Source: Sphingobacterium humi (GTDB taxonomy: Bacteria; Bacteroidota; Bacteroidia; Sphingobacteriales; Sphingobacteriaceae). Taken from it: a stretch of 64,000 nucleotides of DNA. The notes below the pieces were generated by a model, which worked only from the letters and a program-made list of their open reading frames with translations, had not been told where the DNA came from and ran no database searches. The DNA lies in NCBI RefSeq assembly GCF_009768885.1, contig NZ_WSQA01000002.1, positions 310,001-374,000 on the forward strand, in the 5' to 3' direction. The translations under genes and the position numbers were made by a program. This document shows positions 57,616 through 64,000 of the stretch, in pieces. Numbering within the stretch: the stretch's first letter is position 1; each line of letters opens with the position of its first letter.

Positions 57616-58509
57616 ATGGATTGGAACAGCCTCAAAAGAGATTTTAAACGGCATTTACTATTCGAGCGTGGACTGGCCGAAAACAGCATTTCTGCCTATT
57701 TGAATGATGTACAAAAGCTGCAAAGTTTTGCTGAATTAAGACTACTAAATCCATCGAATATCAGCACTAAAGACCTCCAGGATTTTCTCCTTTGGGTTAA
57801 TGAATTTTCAATCTCCTCTTATACCCAAGCCCGCCTCTTATCCGGCATCAAAACCTTCTATCACTTTATGCAATTGGAGCATAATTTGGAAAATAATCCA
57901 GCAGAATTATTGGAGTCGCCACGGATAACCCGAAAGATTCCCGCTGTCCTCTCGATAGTAGAAATTGATGCGCTGATAGAAGCTATAGATTTATCTACGC
58001 CGGAAGGTATGCGCAACAAGGCCATCTTGGAATTACTATACGGCTGTGGACTACGCGTATCGGAATTGTGCATCCTAAAGCGTTCGAATCTCTTTTTAGA
58101 TGTGGAATTTATTAAAGTAGAAGGCAAGGGTAATAAGGAACGCTTGATACCCATTGGACAACAAGCTATCCATTTCCTTAAAATATACTTGGAGGAAGTG
58201 CGGGTTCATCAGCCCATAAAACCCGGAAAAGAAGACTTTGTGTTCTTAAACCGTCGAGGTAATCCCCTATCTCGCGTGATGATCTTTTTGATTATTAAAG
58301 ACTTGGCAGCCAAAATAGGACTTGAAAAAGAAGTAAGCCCCCATACCTTTCGACATAGCTTTGCCTCTCACCTGGTCGAAGGCGGAGCCGATTTACGTGC
58401 CGTACAAGACATGCTGGGCCATGAAAGCATTACGACCACAGAAATATATACCCATATCGATAAAGAATACCTACAAAGCGTAATCACACAGTTTCATCCA
58501 CGGTCTTAA
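57616..58509 (+). CDS. xerD: site-specific tyrosine recombinase
   Basis: 297 residues, the usual Xer length. The N-terminal SAM-like domain has LLFERGLAENSISAYLNDVQ, and the catalytic domain has ELLYGCGLRVSELC (Arg), VEGKGNKERLIPI (Lys), PHTFRHSFASHLVEGGADLR (His/Arg), MLGHESITTTEIYTHI (His and nucleophilic Tyr). It resolves chromosome dimers at dif. Being on the chromosome among housekeeping genes, XerD is preferred over an integrase. Its stop is 22 bases before a palindromic operator of the next unit. Confidence 0.93.
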   Translation: MDWNSLKRDFKRHLLFERGLAENSISAYLNDVQKLQSFAELRLLNPSNISTKDLQDFLLWVNEFSISSYTQARLLSGIKTFYHFMQLEHNLENNPAELLESPRITRKIPAVLSIVEIDALIEAIDLSTPEGMRNKAILELLYGCGLRVSELCILKRSNLFLDVEFIKVEGKGNKERLIPIGQQAIHFLKIYLEEVRVHQPIKPGKEDFVFLNRRGNPLSRVMIFLIIKDLAAKIGLEKEVSPHTFRHSFASHLVEGGADLRAVQDMLGHESITTTEIYTHIDKEYLQSVITQFHPRS

Positions 58510-58561
58510 TGCAACTATGTTTATTTTAGCTTGCAACTAAATTGCATTTACACTATCTTTG
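58510..58561 (+). promoter_or_regulatory. promoter and palindromic operator of the His-rich/TonB unit
   Basis: The palindrome TGCAACTAAATTGCA (58532-58546) has perfect TGCAA/TTGCA arms. A second TGCAACTA occurs at 58510-58517, 22 bases upstream (two helical turns). The -7 element TATCTTTG is at 58554-58561 and the -33 position (TTGC at 58531) falls inside the palindrome, so a bound repressor would block the promoter. The site form resembles Fur-family (Zur-like) operators, but the regulator is not proven. Confidence 0.5.
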
Positions 58562-58565
58562 TACC

Positions 58566-58925
58566 GTGATCAACAAGATATGTCAGTACAAAAAGATAAT
58601 AGCCAGCATTTGGATGGCTGTTTTGCTGCTATCTTTTGGTTTTATGCTTAGCCATAAGCATGATCACGAAAACACCAACAGCTGTTCCCATAGCCATTGT
58701 GACGAAGACAACAGATCAGATGACAAGCATCCTGCAGAAAATTGTAGCTATTGTTTTTTATACTATAGCCAAGCAATCGATGCCCTGCCTTCCTTTCATT
58801 GGGAAAGCCAACCCGGCGGTTTTAACACTAACTTCATATACCCGACGACTAGATCACACAATGTCGTTGTTAAACGTTACTTTTCTAAAGGACTACGGGC
58901 GCCGCCCCTTGACTGGATTTCCTAG
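58566..58925 (+). CDS. His-rich membrane-anchored or exported protein
   Basis: About 119 residues if started at the GTG at 58566. An in-frame TTG at 58542 lies upstream of the predicted promoter and is rejected; ATG at 58614 would give 103 residues with only a short leader. One hydrophobic segment (IIASIWMAVLLLSFGFML) is followed directly by a His/Cys/Asp-rich stretch (SHKHDHENTNSCSHSHCDED, then DDKHPAENCSYC), a plausible metal-binding region. It ends GLRAPPLDWIS. It is followed after 39 bases by the TonB receptor gene. I do not recognise a named family; the context suggests metal homeostasis. Confidence 0.6.
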   Translation: MINKICQYKKIIASIWMAVLLLSFGFMLSHKHDHENTNSCSHSHCDEDNRSDDKHPAENCSYCFLYYSQAIDALPSFHWESQPGGFNTNFIYPTTRSHNVVVKRYFSKGLRAPPLDWIS

Positions 58926-58964
58926 GTAATTCATCAATTTCCAGTTCATTCATGTTCAACATTC

Positions 58965-61274
58965 ATGTCAAAATATCTATTGACGGTTGTTTTAGGTCTT
59001 TGTGCATTAATTAGTTATGCACAGTCCTCTTCAACGGTTAGTTTAAGGGGGATTATTGCCGACGAACAGCATCGTCCCTTAGAAAAAGCTACGATCCTCT
59101 TGCCCGATTTGCAGCTGCAGACTGTATCTGCAGCCGATGGTTCTTTTGTAATCAAGAACTTAAAAAAGCGCGGATCCGTAAAAATCAGTATTACAGCCCT
59201 AGGTTTCCAAAGCTATCAAGCTCGAATTGATCTAGCTAAGGATAGCATCTTGCATATCCATTTAAAGGAAGCTGTTCAGCAACTGGAAGGCATTGCGGTG
59301 CAAGGTCGCCAACAAGAACAGCTTACAGCTGTGCAACATCGATTAAAAGCGGAACTCGTAGAAGAATCGAAAGGAAAGCTGTTGGCCGATGTATTTGCTA
59401 AGCTAGCTGGGGTATCGGTATTGAATACCGGACAAACCATTGCTAAGCCTGTCATAAACGGTTTACATAGCAATCGTATATTACTTCTAAACCAAGGTGT
59501 TAAGCTGGAAAGCCAGCAATGGGGAGCAGAACATGCACCTGAAATGGACGCTTTTGCTGCCGAGCAGTTTGAAGTGATTAAAGGGGCACAGGCGGTTCGC
59601 TACGGTGCAGACGCCTTAGGTGGTGTACTGATTGCAAATTCTTCAAAAATAGATCCTCAGCAGGTCAGTGGCCGCATAGATTTGATTGGCCAGAGCAATG
59701 GACGTGGCGGCTCTGCAAACGTTCAGCTCGAAGGTGGCACATCCCTCCTTCCCTCCTTAGCCTGGCGTCTTCAGGCCTCAGGAAAGAAATTAGGCAATAG
59801 TAAAACGACCGATTACTACTTAGGTAATACCGGTGTAGAAGAGCTTAATTTCAGTGGTACCCTACAATATGCTACCGAACGAAGTGCTTGGGATGTGTAC
59901 TACTCCCGTTATGCGACTGAAATAGGGATCTTTTATGGTGCCCATGTCGGCACGGTAGAAGATATTCTTACCAGGATTGAAGATGGAAAGCCTTTGGAGG
60001 AATATGATTTCACTTACAACATAGCTGCTCCTCGGCAATTGGTAAACCATCAATTGGCTAAGCTTAATTACCAGTATCAGCTGGCTGACGCTTGGAAACT
60101 GGAAGCCCAGTATAGCTGGCAACAGAATCATCGTCGCGAGTTTGATATGCGCCGTGCGGTTGCCGATGAAGTTCCTATGTCGAATATGAAGCTCCATAGT
60201 CAACAATTGGATGTATTGTTAAAAACCAAATTCCATACGCTTGGCTTGAGCAGCCATGTACAGGTGAACAACAACATCAACGGAACAGGCACTACGCCTA
60301 TAATCCCCAACTATGACAGCTATGGGTTTGGCCTATTCGGAATTCACGAATACCACTGGGATAAAATAGGCTTGGAGGCCGGATGGCGCTATGACTTCAA
60401 GCATTTTGATGCCGCTGGCTATCGTTATCAGTACGCTTCCGAAAGCGATGAGTTACCTCAGCAATACCTTATGGAAGATCAGCGTAACTTCCATAACGTC
60501 TCAGGCTCTTTAGGTATGCGCTACAGCATCGATCCGCAATGGACATTTAAATCGAATGCAGGGCTAGCCTGGCGCGCGCCTACAGCGAATGAATTGTACA
60601 GCGACGGTGTACATCACGGAGCCGGCATTTATGAAATCGGCAATTTAGACTTAAACCCTGAACGTGGCATTAAATGGGTAAATTCAATAGCACACGTGCA
60701 AGAAAAGCTAAATTTCAGTCTTGATATCTTCGGACAATACATCTACGATTATATCTATGCCAATCCTAATCCGGATTCTGTGCGTCAAACCATCCGCGGC
60801 ACTTTCCCTGTATTTAGCTACACACAGGATAATGCACTATTCTATGGTGCTGACCTGAATGTAGCATGGAACGTTTGGCAAGAGCTGAACTATCATCTTG
60901 CCGCGAGTATCGTACGTGCAAAAAACCAGAGCCTGGACAGCTATTTACCTTATATTCCTGCTGACCGCTTTGCACACTCGCTACAATGGTCTTTTGACAA
61001 GCATGATCGTACTTACGTTAAATTGACCCATGAGTTTGTAGCGCGGCAAAAGCGGTACCAGCAAGGATCGGATTATACTGCTCCCCCAGCAGCATACCAG
61101 CTATTGCATGCGCATGCGCGTAAAACTATCGACCTCCAGAAGAAGCAACTTAGCTTCAGCCTGGCGGTGGAAAATATATTAAACACATCCTATAAAGACT
61201 ATATGGATCGGTTCCGCTACTATGCACATCGTCCGGGACGAAACATCAGTCTTTCCATCAGTTTACTTTTTTAA
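58965..61274 (+). CDS. TonB-dependent receptor, probable metal (zinc-type) uptake
   Basis: 769 residues with signal peptide (ends ISYAQ), an N-terminal carboxypeptidase-like domain (LRGIIADEQHRPLEKATILL), a plug (VFAKLAGVSVLNTGQTIAKP, NRILLLNQGVKLESQQWGAE is adjacent; HAPEMDAFAAEQFEVIKGAQ, VRYGADALGGVL) and a 22-strand barrel ending RNISLSISLLF. The QWGAEHAPEMD loop is the form seen in receptors of the ZnuD/zinc type as far as I recall. Its placement between two His-rich exported proteins supports metal transport, but the metal is inferred, not shown. Confidence 0.88.
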   Translation: MSKYLLTVVLGLCALISYAQSSSTVSLRGIIADEQHRPLEKATILLPDLQLQTVSAADGSFVIKNLKKRGSVKISITALGFQSYQARIDLAKDSILHIHLKEAVQQLEGIAVQGRQQEQLTAVQHRLKAELVEESKGKLLADVFAKLAGVSVLNTGQTIAKPVINGLHSNRILLLNQGVKLESQQWGAEHAPEMDAFAAEQFEVIKGAQAVRYGADALGGVLIANSSKIDPQQVSGRIDLIGQSNGRGGSANVQLEGGTSLLPSLAWRLQASGKKLGNSKTTDYYLGNTGVEELNFSGTLQYATERSAWDVYYSRYATEIGIFYGAHVGTVEDILTRIEDGKPLEEYDFTYNIAAPRQLVNHQLAKLNYQYQLADAWKLEAQYSWQQNHRREFDMRRAVADEVPMSNMKLHSQQLDVLLKTKFHTLGLSSHVQVNNNINGTGTTPIIPNYDSYGFGLFGIHEYHWDKIGLEAGWRYDFKHFDAAGYRYQYASESDELPQQYLMEDQRNFHNVSGSLGMRYSIDPQWTFKSNAGLAWRAPTANELYSDGVHHGAGIYEIGNLDLNPERGIKWVNSIAHVQEKLNFSLDIFGQYIYDYIYANPNPDSVRQTIRGTFPVFSYTQDNALFYGADLNVAWNVWQELNYHLAASIVRAKNQSLDSYLPYIPADRFAHSLQWSFDKHDRTYVKLTHEFVARQKRYQQGSDYTAPPAAYQLLHAHARKTIDLQKKQLSFSLAVENILNTSYKDYMDRFRYYAHRPGRNISLSISLLF

Positions 61275-61286
61275 TTAAAAACCATC

Positions 61287-61916
61287 ATGAAAAAAAATAT
61301 TCTACCCCTATTTACTGTTATCAGCCTTCTAGTTTTTGGATCTTGCTCCAAAGATAACCCTGTTCCCGTTACAGACCAGGAAGAACTAGGCACGGCAGAA
61401 TTGATCTTTACCGAAGTGAAAGTGGAACCTCACGACGATCATTTCCATTATAACGACTTCGAAGGTGCTGAAAAACAAAGCATCAAATTCACGGGTAAAG
61501 ACCTTAGTGCTCCTGCTAACGCGCATATGCACCTGCACGTTGGTAAAACCTATCGCTTTGAACTGAAAGCAACAGACTTTGCAGGCCGTCCCGCAGAACA
61601 AACTTTTATCGATAGCGAAGAGCAACATTTCGCCTTTTGGTTAAACGCGCCGGCTAGCAGCATGAAAGTAATCTTTGCCGACAAGAAAGCCGATAAAACC
61701 AGAGTAAAAGTGGGCACTGTAGGCTATATCAGCGTATTAAAAGAAACTAATGCTTTCGAATTACGCTATATAATGCGCCACCTAAACCCAGGCGTAAAAA
61801 GCAAAATTGACCTAGTTAATGATATTCAAAACAAAGATTTTACCAAGTTTGGCGGTGCCAATGATTTGGATCTTAAATTCGAAATGCATTTTGTGGGCGA
61901 GGAACATAGCCATTAG
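61287..61916 (+). CDS. His-rich lipoprotein of the putative metal-uptake unit
   Basis: 209 residues with lipobox VFGSC (Cys20) followed by SKDNPVPV. His-rich patches occur at EPHDDHFHYNDFE, NAHMHLHVGKTYRFEL, EEQHFAFWLN and the C-terminal EEHSH, consistent with surface or periplasmic metal binding. It begins 12 bases after the TonB receptor stop and is surely cotranscribed with it. It could hand metal to the receptor or be a surface scavenger. No named family is recognised. Confidence 0.75.
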   Translation: MKKNILPLFTVISLLVFGSCSKDNPVPVTDQEELGTAELIFTEVKVEPHDDHFHYNDFEGAEKQSIKFTGKDLSAPANAHMHLHVGKTYRFELKATDFAGRPAEQTFIDSEEQHFAFWLNAPASSMKVIFADKKADKTRVKVGTVGYISVLKETNAFELRYIMRHLNPGVKSKIDLVNDIQNKDFTKFGGANDLDLKFEMHFVGEEHSH

Positions 61917-61940
61917 TATTTATTAAGTAGTTTAAAAATC

Positions 61941-61970
61941 AATAGGTTGCTAAAATTAGCAGCCTATTGT
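61941..61970 (+). terminator. terminator of the metal-uptake unit
   Basis: An 11-bp stem AATAGGTTGCT / AGCAGCCTATT (one G-T pair) with a 6-nt loop, about 25 bases after the lipoprotein stop. Confidence 0.7.
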
Positions 61971-62008
61971 TGTGTAATACTCAAAAAATATCTTATTTTT
62001 GGCCTGCC

Positions 62009-62080
62009 GCCTGCGTAGTTCAATGGATAGAATATCAGATTCCGGTTCTGCCGATGTGGGTTCGACTCCCGCCGCGGGCA
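62009..62080 (+). tRNA. tRNA-Arg (anticodon CCG)
   Basis: 72 nt. The acceptor GCCTGCG pairs with CGCGGGC (one T-G pair), the D arm is TAGTTCAATGGATAGAA, the anticodon loop is TTCCGGT and the T loop GTTCGACTC. Discriminator A; CCA is not encoded. Confidence 0.93.
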
Positions 62081-62091
62081 CAAAAAAGCTA

Positions 62092-62124
62092 AAAGCTCGT
62101 TTCTTAATTGAAGCGAGCTTTCTT
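62092..62124 (+). terminator. tRNA-Arg terminator
   Basis: The stem AAAGCTCGTTTC / GAAGCGAGCTTT (one wobble pair) with a 6-nt loop, 11 bases after the tRNA. Confidence 0.8.
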
Positions 62125-62232
62125 CGTTCATAGCCCGCTATAGCCATTAAGATTTAGCCAAGTCATTGTACAACGATGTATTGCTAATAGCGTTTGGAAG
62201 GAAGCTTTGAAATAAAATGGAGGGGAAATAAA

Positions 62233-62256
62233 AAAGCCATCCGGATGGATGGCTTT
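62233..62256 (-). terminator. rpsU terminator
   Basis: A perfect 10-bp stem AAAGCCATCC / GGATGGCTTT with loop GGAT, just beyond the rpsU stop in the minus direction; the A-run to the left gives the T-tract. Confidence 0.9.
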
Positions 62257-62260
62257 ATAT

Positions 62261-62452
62261 TTATGCGTTATCTTGTTGCAAACCTTGTTTGTAGATTGCT
62301 TTCTTAACTTGGGTACGACGAGTTACAGATTTTTTCTCGTAAGCCTGACGTGAGCGAAGTTCTCTTAATACACCAGTCTTCTCGAATTTCTTCTTGAAAC
62401 GCTTTAATGCTCTATCTAGAGATTCTCCTTCTTTTACATTTACAATAATCAT
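62261..62452 (-). CDS. rpsU: 30S ribosomal protein S21
   Basis: 63 residues, basic, with the S21 pattern [20 protein letters not shown] followed by [20 protein letters not shown]. It acts in the small subunit near the anti-Shine-Dalgarno end of 16S rRNA. A single-gene unit with its own promoter and terminator. Confidence 0.97.
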   Translation of the reverse strand: MIIVNVKEGESLDRALKRFKKKFEKTGVLRELRSRQAYEKKSVTRRTQVKKAIYKQGLQQDNA

Positions 62453-62494
62453 AGCTTTTTATATACCTCCCTTCGTTGTGAAATTCTTGGACTG

Positions 62495-62526
62495 CAAAGG
62501 TAAAGAAAGCAATACACTTATGCAAA
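62495..62526 (-). promoter_or_regulatory. rpsU promoter
   Basis: On the minus strand: TTTG (62523-62526), 20-base spacer, TACCTTTG (62495-62502). A full match to the Bacteroidota promoter; the -33 element overlaps the 3' end of the upstream HAD gene. Confidence 0.75.
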
Positions 62527-63165
62527 CTATTTGTTAAGTAAATTATATTCTTCCACAATGGCTTCTAGGGGGTGTTCTTTGGTACATAAAGCAGTCTGTA
62601 TACCCAAGGCTTTGGCCCCTTCCAGATGCTGCGGGCTATCGTCTATAAACAAACTTTCAGCAGGATCCAGATCGTTCTCATTCAGTACGCGCTCGAAGAT
62701 GGCCAAGTCTGGCTTACGCAAGCCCGCCAGGTGCGAATAATAGGTTTTCTCGAAAAACTGCTCGTTATCTTGTACGCCATATACATCCTGAATATGCTTC
62801 ATGCAATAGGCATAATGCAATTCGTTGTTATTACTCAATAAAAACAATCGATAGTGTTGCTTTAGCTCCTCCAAAATCTCATGCTTACCTTCCGGAACAC
62901 CAATCAGCAAGGAGTTCCATGCTGTATCGATTTGCTCGTCCGTAAGCTCTGGTTTATTAGCCCGCTGCCGTACACCCTCTCTAAATTGTGCTGCTGAGAT
63001 TTCCCCTTTGTCGAAATCGTCAAAAAGAGAATCTTGACCATGATGGCCGAAAAAATCATCTACATTTTTGATACCCAATGCCCTAAAGGATTCACGTACT
63101 CTAGCAAAGTCGATCATAAAAATTACATTGCCATAATCTAGAATAATATTTTTAACTTTTTGCAT
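62527..63165 (-). CDS. HAD-family hydrolase (YihX-like)
   Basis: 212 residues. Motif I is IILDYGNVIF; the first Asp nucleophile is present, and the D-x-G form instead of DxD is shared with YihX-type HADs, so it is not a loss. Motif II is LFLLSNNNELH, motif III lies around GLRKPDLAIFERVL and motif IV is SLFIDDSPQHLEGAKALGI. The helical cap (residues 15-85) marks subclass IA. Likely a sugar- or nucleoside-phosphate phosphatase; substrate unknown. Confidence 0.9.
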   Translation of the reverse strand: MQKVKNIILDYGNVIFMIDFARVRESFRALGIKNVDDFFGHHGQDSLFDDFDKGEISAAQFREGVRQRANKPELTDEQIDTAWNSLLIGVPEGKHEILEELKQHYRLFLLSNNNELHYAYCMKHIQDVYGVQDNEQFFEKTYYSHLAGLRKPDLAIFERVLNENDLDPAESLFIDDSPQHLEGAKALGIQTALCTKEHPLEAIVEEYNLLNK

Positions 63166-63249
63166 ACAAAATTTTGTTTTCTCGGTACAAATATCGATAA
63201 TTGCATCGTCAAAACGGGAATTATCTTGTTTTAATGGACATCAAAAACC

Positions 63250-63323
63250 GCGCCTATAGCTCAGTCGGTTAGAGTAGAAGACTCATAATCTTTTGGTCCC
63301 TGGTTCGAGCCCAGGTGGGCGCA
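63250..63323 (+). tRNA. tRNA-Met (anticodon CAT, elongator type)
   Basis: 74 nt. The acceptor GCGCCTA pairs with TGGGCGC (one T-G pair), the D arm is AGCTCAGTCGGTTAGAGT, the anticodon loop is CTCATAA and the T arm CCTGGTTCGAGCCCAGG. The first acceptor pair is G-C, so it is not the initiator; an Ile2 (lysidine) identity cannot be fully excluded by eye. Confidence 0.9.
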
Positions 63324-63326
63324 CAG

Positions 63327-63360
63327 AAAAAAGCCAACTTTCAACAAGTTGGCTTTTTTG
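63327..63360 (+). terminator. tRNA-Met terminator
   Basis: A 14-bp stem AAAAAAGCCAACTT / AAGTTGGCTTTTTT with a 5-nt loop, 3 bases after the tRNA. Confidence 0.9.
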
Positions 63361-63426
63361 ATTTTAGGGGCACCATTAGGTAATTTACACTTCAATTTGT
63401 CTAATAAACCAACATCAGGAAGACTA

Positions 63427-63828
63427 TTATTTAAGGTCATATAATTTTAACCCATTAATAAACTTAAAGTCACGTACATTATAAGTAAATAGATTCAGAT
63501 CCGTTTCGAGGGAAGTAGCTGCTATCAAGCCGTCAGGAATTGCTAGTCCATGACTTAAATGGTAACTGTTTAATAATTCTATTGTTCGGATCGTTATTTC
63601 AGGAGTCAAAAGAATAGTGTCAAATCTTTTTAATTTCTTTGTAAGCTGTTTGCTATGCTCCTTTACCAAAGTACCTTTAATTAGTTCCATTCTGGTGATA
63701 GCTGAAATCAAGATATTTTCTATTCCTATACCTTGTATAATAGCATCCGTTCTCGAATGGCGCGTCTTTTTAGCGTCAAAGAGCTCAATTAGAACATCGG
63801 TATCACAGATTACTTTTTGCGCTGCCAT
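63427..63828 (-). CDS. PIN-domain ribonuclease toxin (VapC-like)
   Basis: 133 residues. The acidic PIN residues are visible: CDTDVLIELFD with Asp9/Asp11 near the start, the conserved Glu in ITRMELIKG, and the downstream Asp in IPDGLIAATSLETDL and the terminal NVRDF. VapC-type PIN proteins cleave RNA, often initiator tRNA. The start codon lies within the end of the preceding frame (19-base overlap), a normal antitoxin-toxin arrangement. Nearby DNA is AT-rich relative to the rest. Confidence 0.88.
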   Translation of the reverse strand: MAAQKVICDTDVLIELFDAKKTRHSRTDAIIQGIGIENILISAITRMELIKGTLVKEHSKQLTKKLKRFDTILLTPEITIRTIELLNSYHLSHGLAIPDGLIAATSLETDLNLFTYNVRDFKFINGLKLYDLK

Positions 63829-63998
63829 GCAGATTTTCTTAAGTTTTTTGCGTCTATATCCTTACCAGTGAAGATCGCATTTATGTCTTTTATATCAATC
63901 TTGCCATCCCCTTGTAGAATTTGAATACAATTTATATAATACATTTTATCTTTATGTTTTTTATCAGGGATTGCAATGGTAAAGCCCAAAAACTCGCC
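63810..63998 (-). CDS. probable antitoxin of the PIN toxin, 3' part (5' end outside window)
   Basis: A frame open from the right edge of the window ends at 63810 and gives 62 residues (GEFLGFTIAIPDKKHKDKMY to LRKSAWQRKK). It overlaps the PIN gene start by 19 bases in a different frame. Its position argues for an antitoxin. The visible C-terminal part contains GDGKIDIKDINAIFTGKDID and a basic tail; the DNA-binding N-terminus is not in view, so the family cannot be assigned. Confidence 0.6.
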   Translation of the reverse strand, partial: GEFLGFTIAIPDKKHKDKMYYINCIQILQGDGKIDIKDINAIFTGKDIDAKNLRKSAWQRKK

Positions 63999-64000
63999 CA

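Noticed and set aside
58636..58929. Overlapping frame within the His-rich protein gene
   Set aside because: It is in another frame and lacks the hydrophobic leader and His clusters; the frame starting near 58566 has both.

Overview
The window looks like a chromosomal segment of a Bacteroidota, most likely a Sphingobacteriaceae-type organism (Sphingobacterium or a relative; the genus cannot be fixed from sequence alone). The evidence is: two SusC/SusD pairs each preceded by a FecI-like ECF sigma factor and a FecR anti-sigma factor, a short primary sigma factor without region 1.1, type-B L31, a Bacteroidota-type GlmU-like protein, an ISAon1-type insertion sequence, a fimbrillin-type lipoprotein, and promoters of the Bacteroidota form TTTG / TAnnTTTG in front of tRNA, rpmE and rpsU genes. 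No rRNA operon, prophage or CRISPR array was seen.

Region by region. 1-9.1 kb: 3' end of a TonB-dependent receptor, then leftward trxA, a DnaE carrying its own N-terminal proofreading exonuclease, a MepB-family protein, an OmpA-like lipoprotein and a large secreted glucoamylase-like protein. 9.3-11 kb: tRNA-Gly and tRNA-Leu followed by a decayed ISAon1-type element with recognisable inverted repeats. 11.7-19 kb: first sigma/FecR/SusC/SusD locus (SusC with an STN signalling domain, no enzymes attached). 19-24 kb: a TlpA-like thioredoxin protein bracketed by an ECF sigma gene and a duplicated fragment of that gene, then a rightward pair made of a 58-residue small protein and a fimbrillin-like lipoprotein. 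24-29.4 kb: an orphan barstar, katG with OxyR-like sites upstream, a DUF1398 protein and CstA. 29.4-38.9 kb: second sigma/FecR/SusC/SusD locus with an exported protein of unknown family and an exported FAD-dependent oxidoreductase. 39-64 kb: mostly housekeeping (icd, cation/proton antiporter, LolC/E-like permease, fmt, rpoD, mpl-prmA-tpiA-glmU-like operon, rpmE, lysS, an M16 peptidase, xerD, rpsU, tRNA-Arg, tRNA-Met), plus a His-rich protein/TonB receptor/His-rich lipoprotein trio that looks like a metal-uptake operon, and a PIN-type toxin-antitoxin pair cut by the window end.

How the genes work together. The two SusC/D loci are nutrient-uptake systems switched by surface signalling through FecR to ECF sigma factors. 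KatG and its OxyR-like sites form an oxidative-stress unit. The 58.5-61.9 kb trio shares one promoter overlapped by a small palindrome, consistent with metal-responsive repression. The most unusual non-coding feature is a composite repeat present twice (about 23.7-24.05 kb and 46.45-46.84 kb), built from long perfect inverted repeats plus a shared pyrimidine-rich tail. The observations most worth following are that repeat, the uncatalogued small protein in front of the fimbrillin gene, the 33-bp-spaced OxyR-like sites, and the His-rich metal locus.
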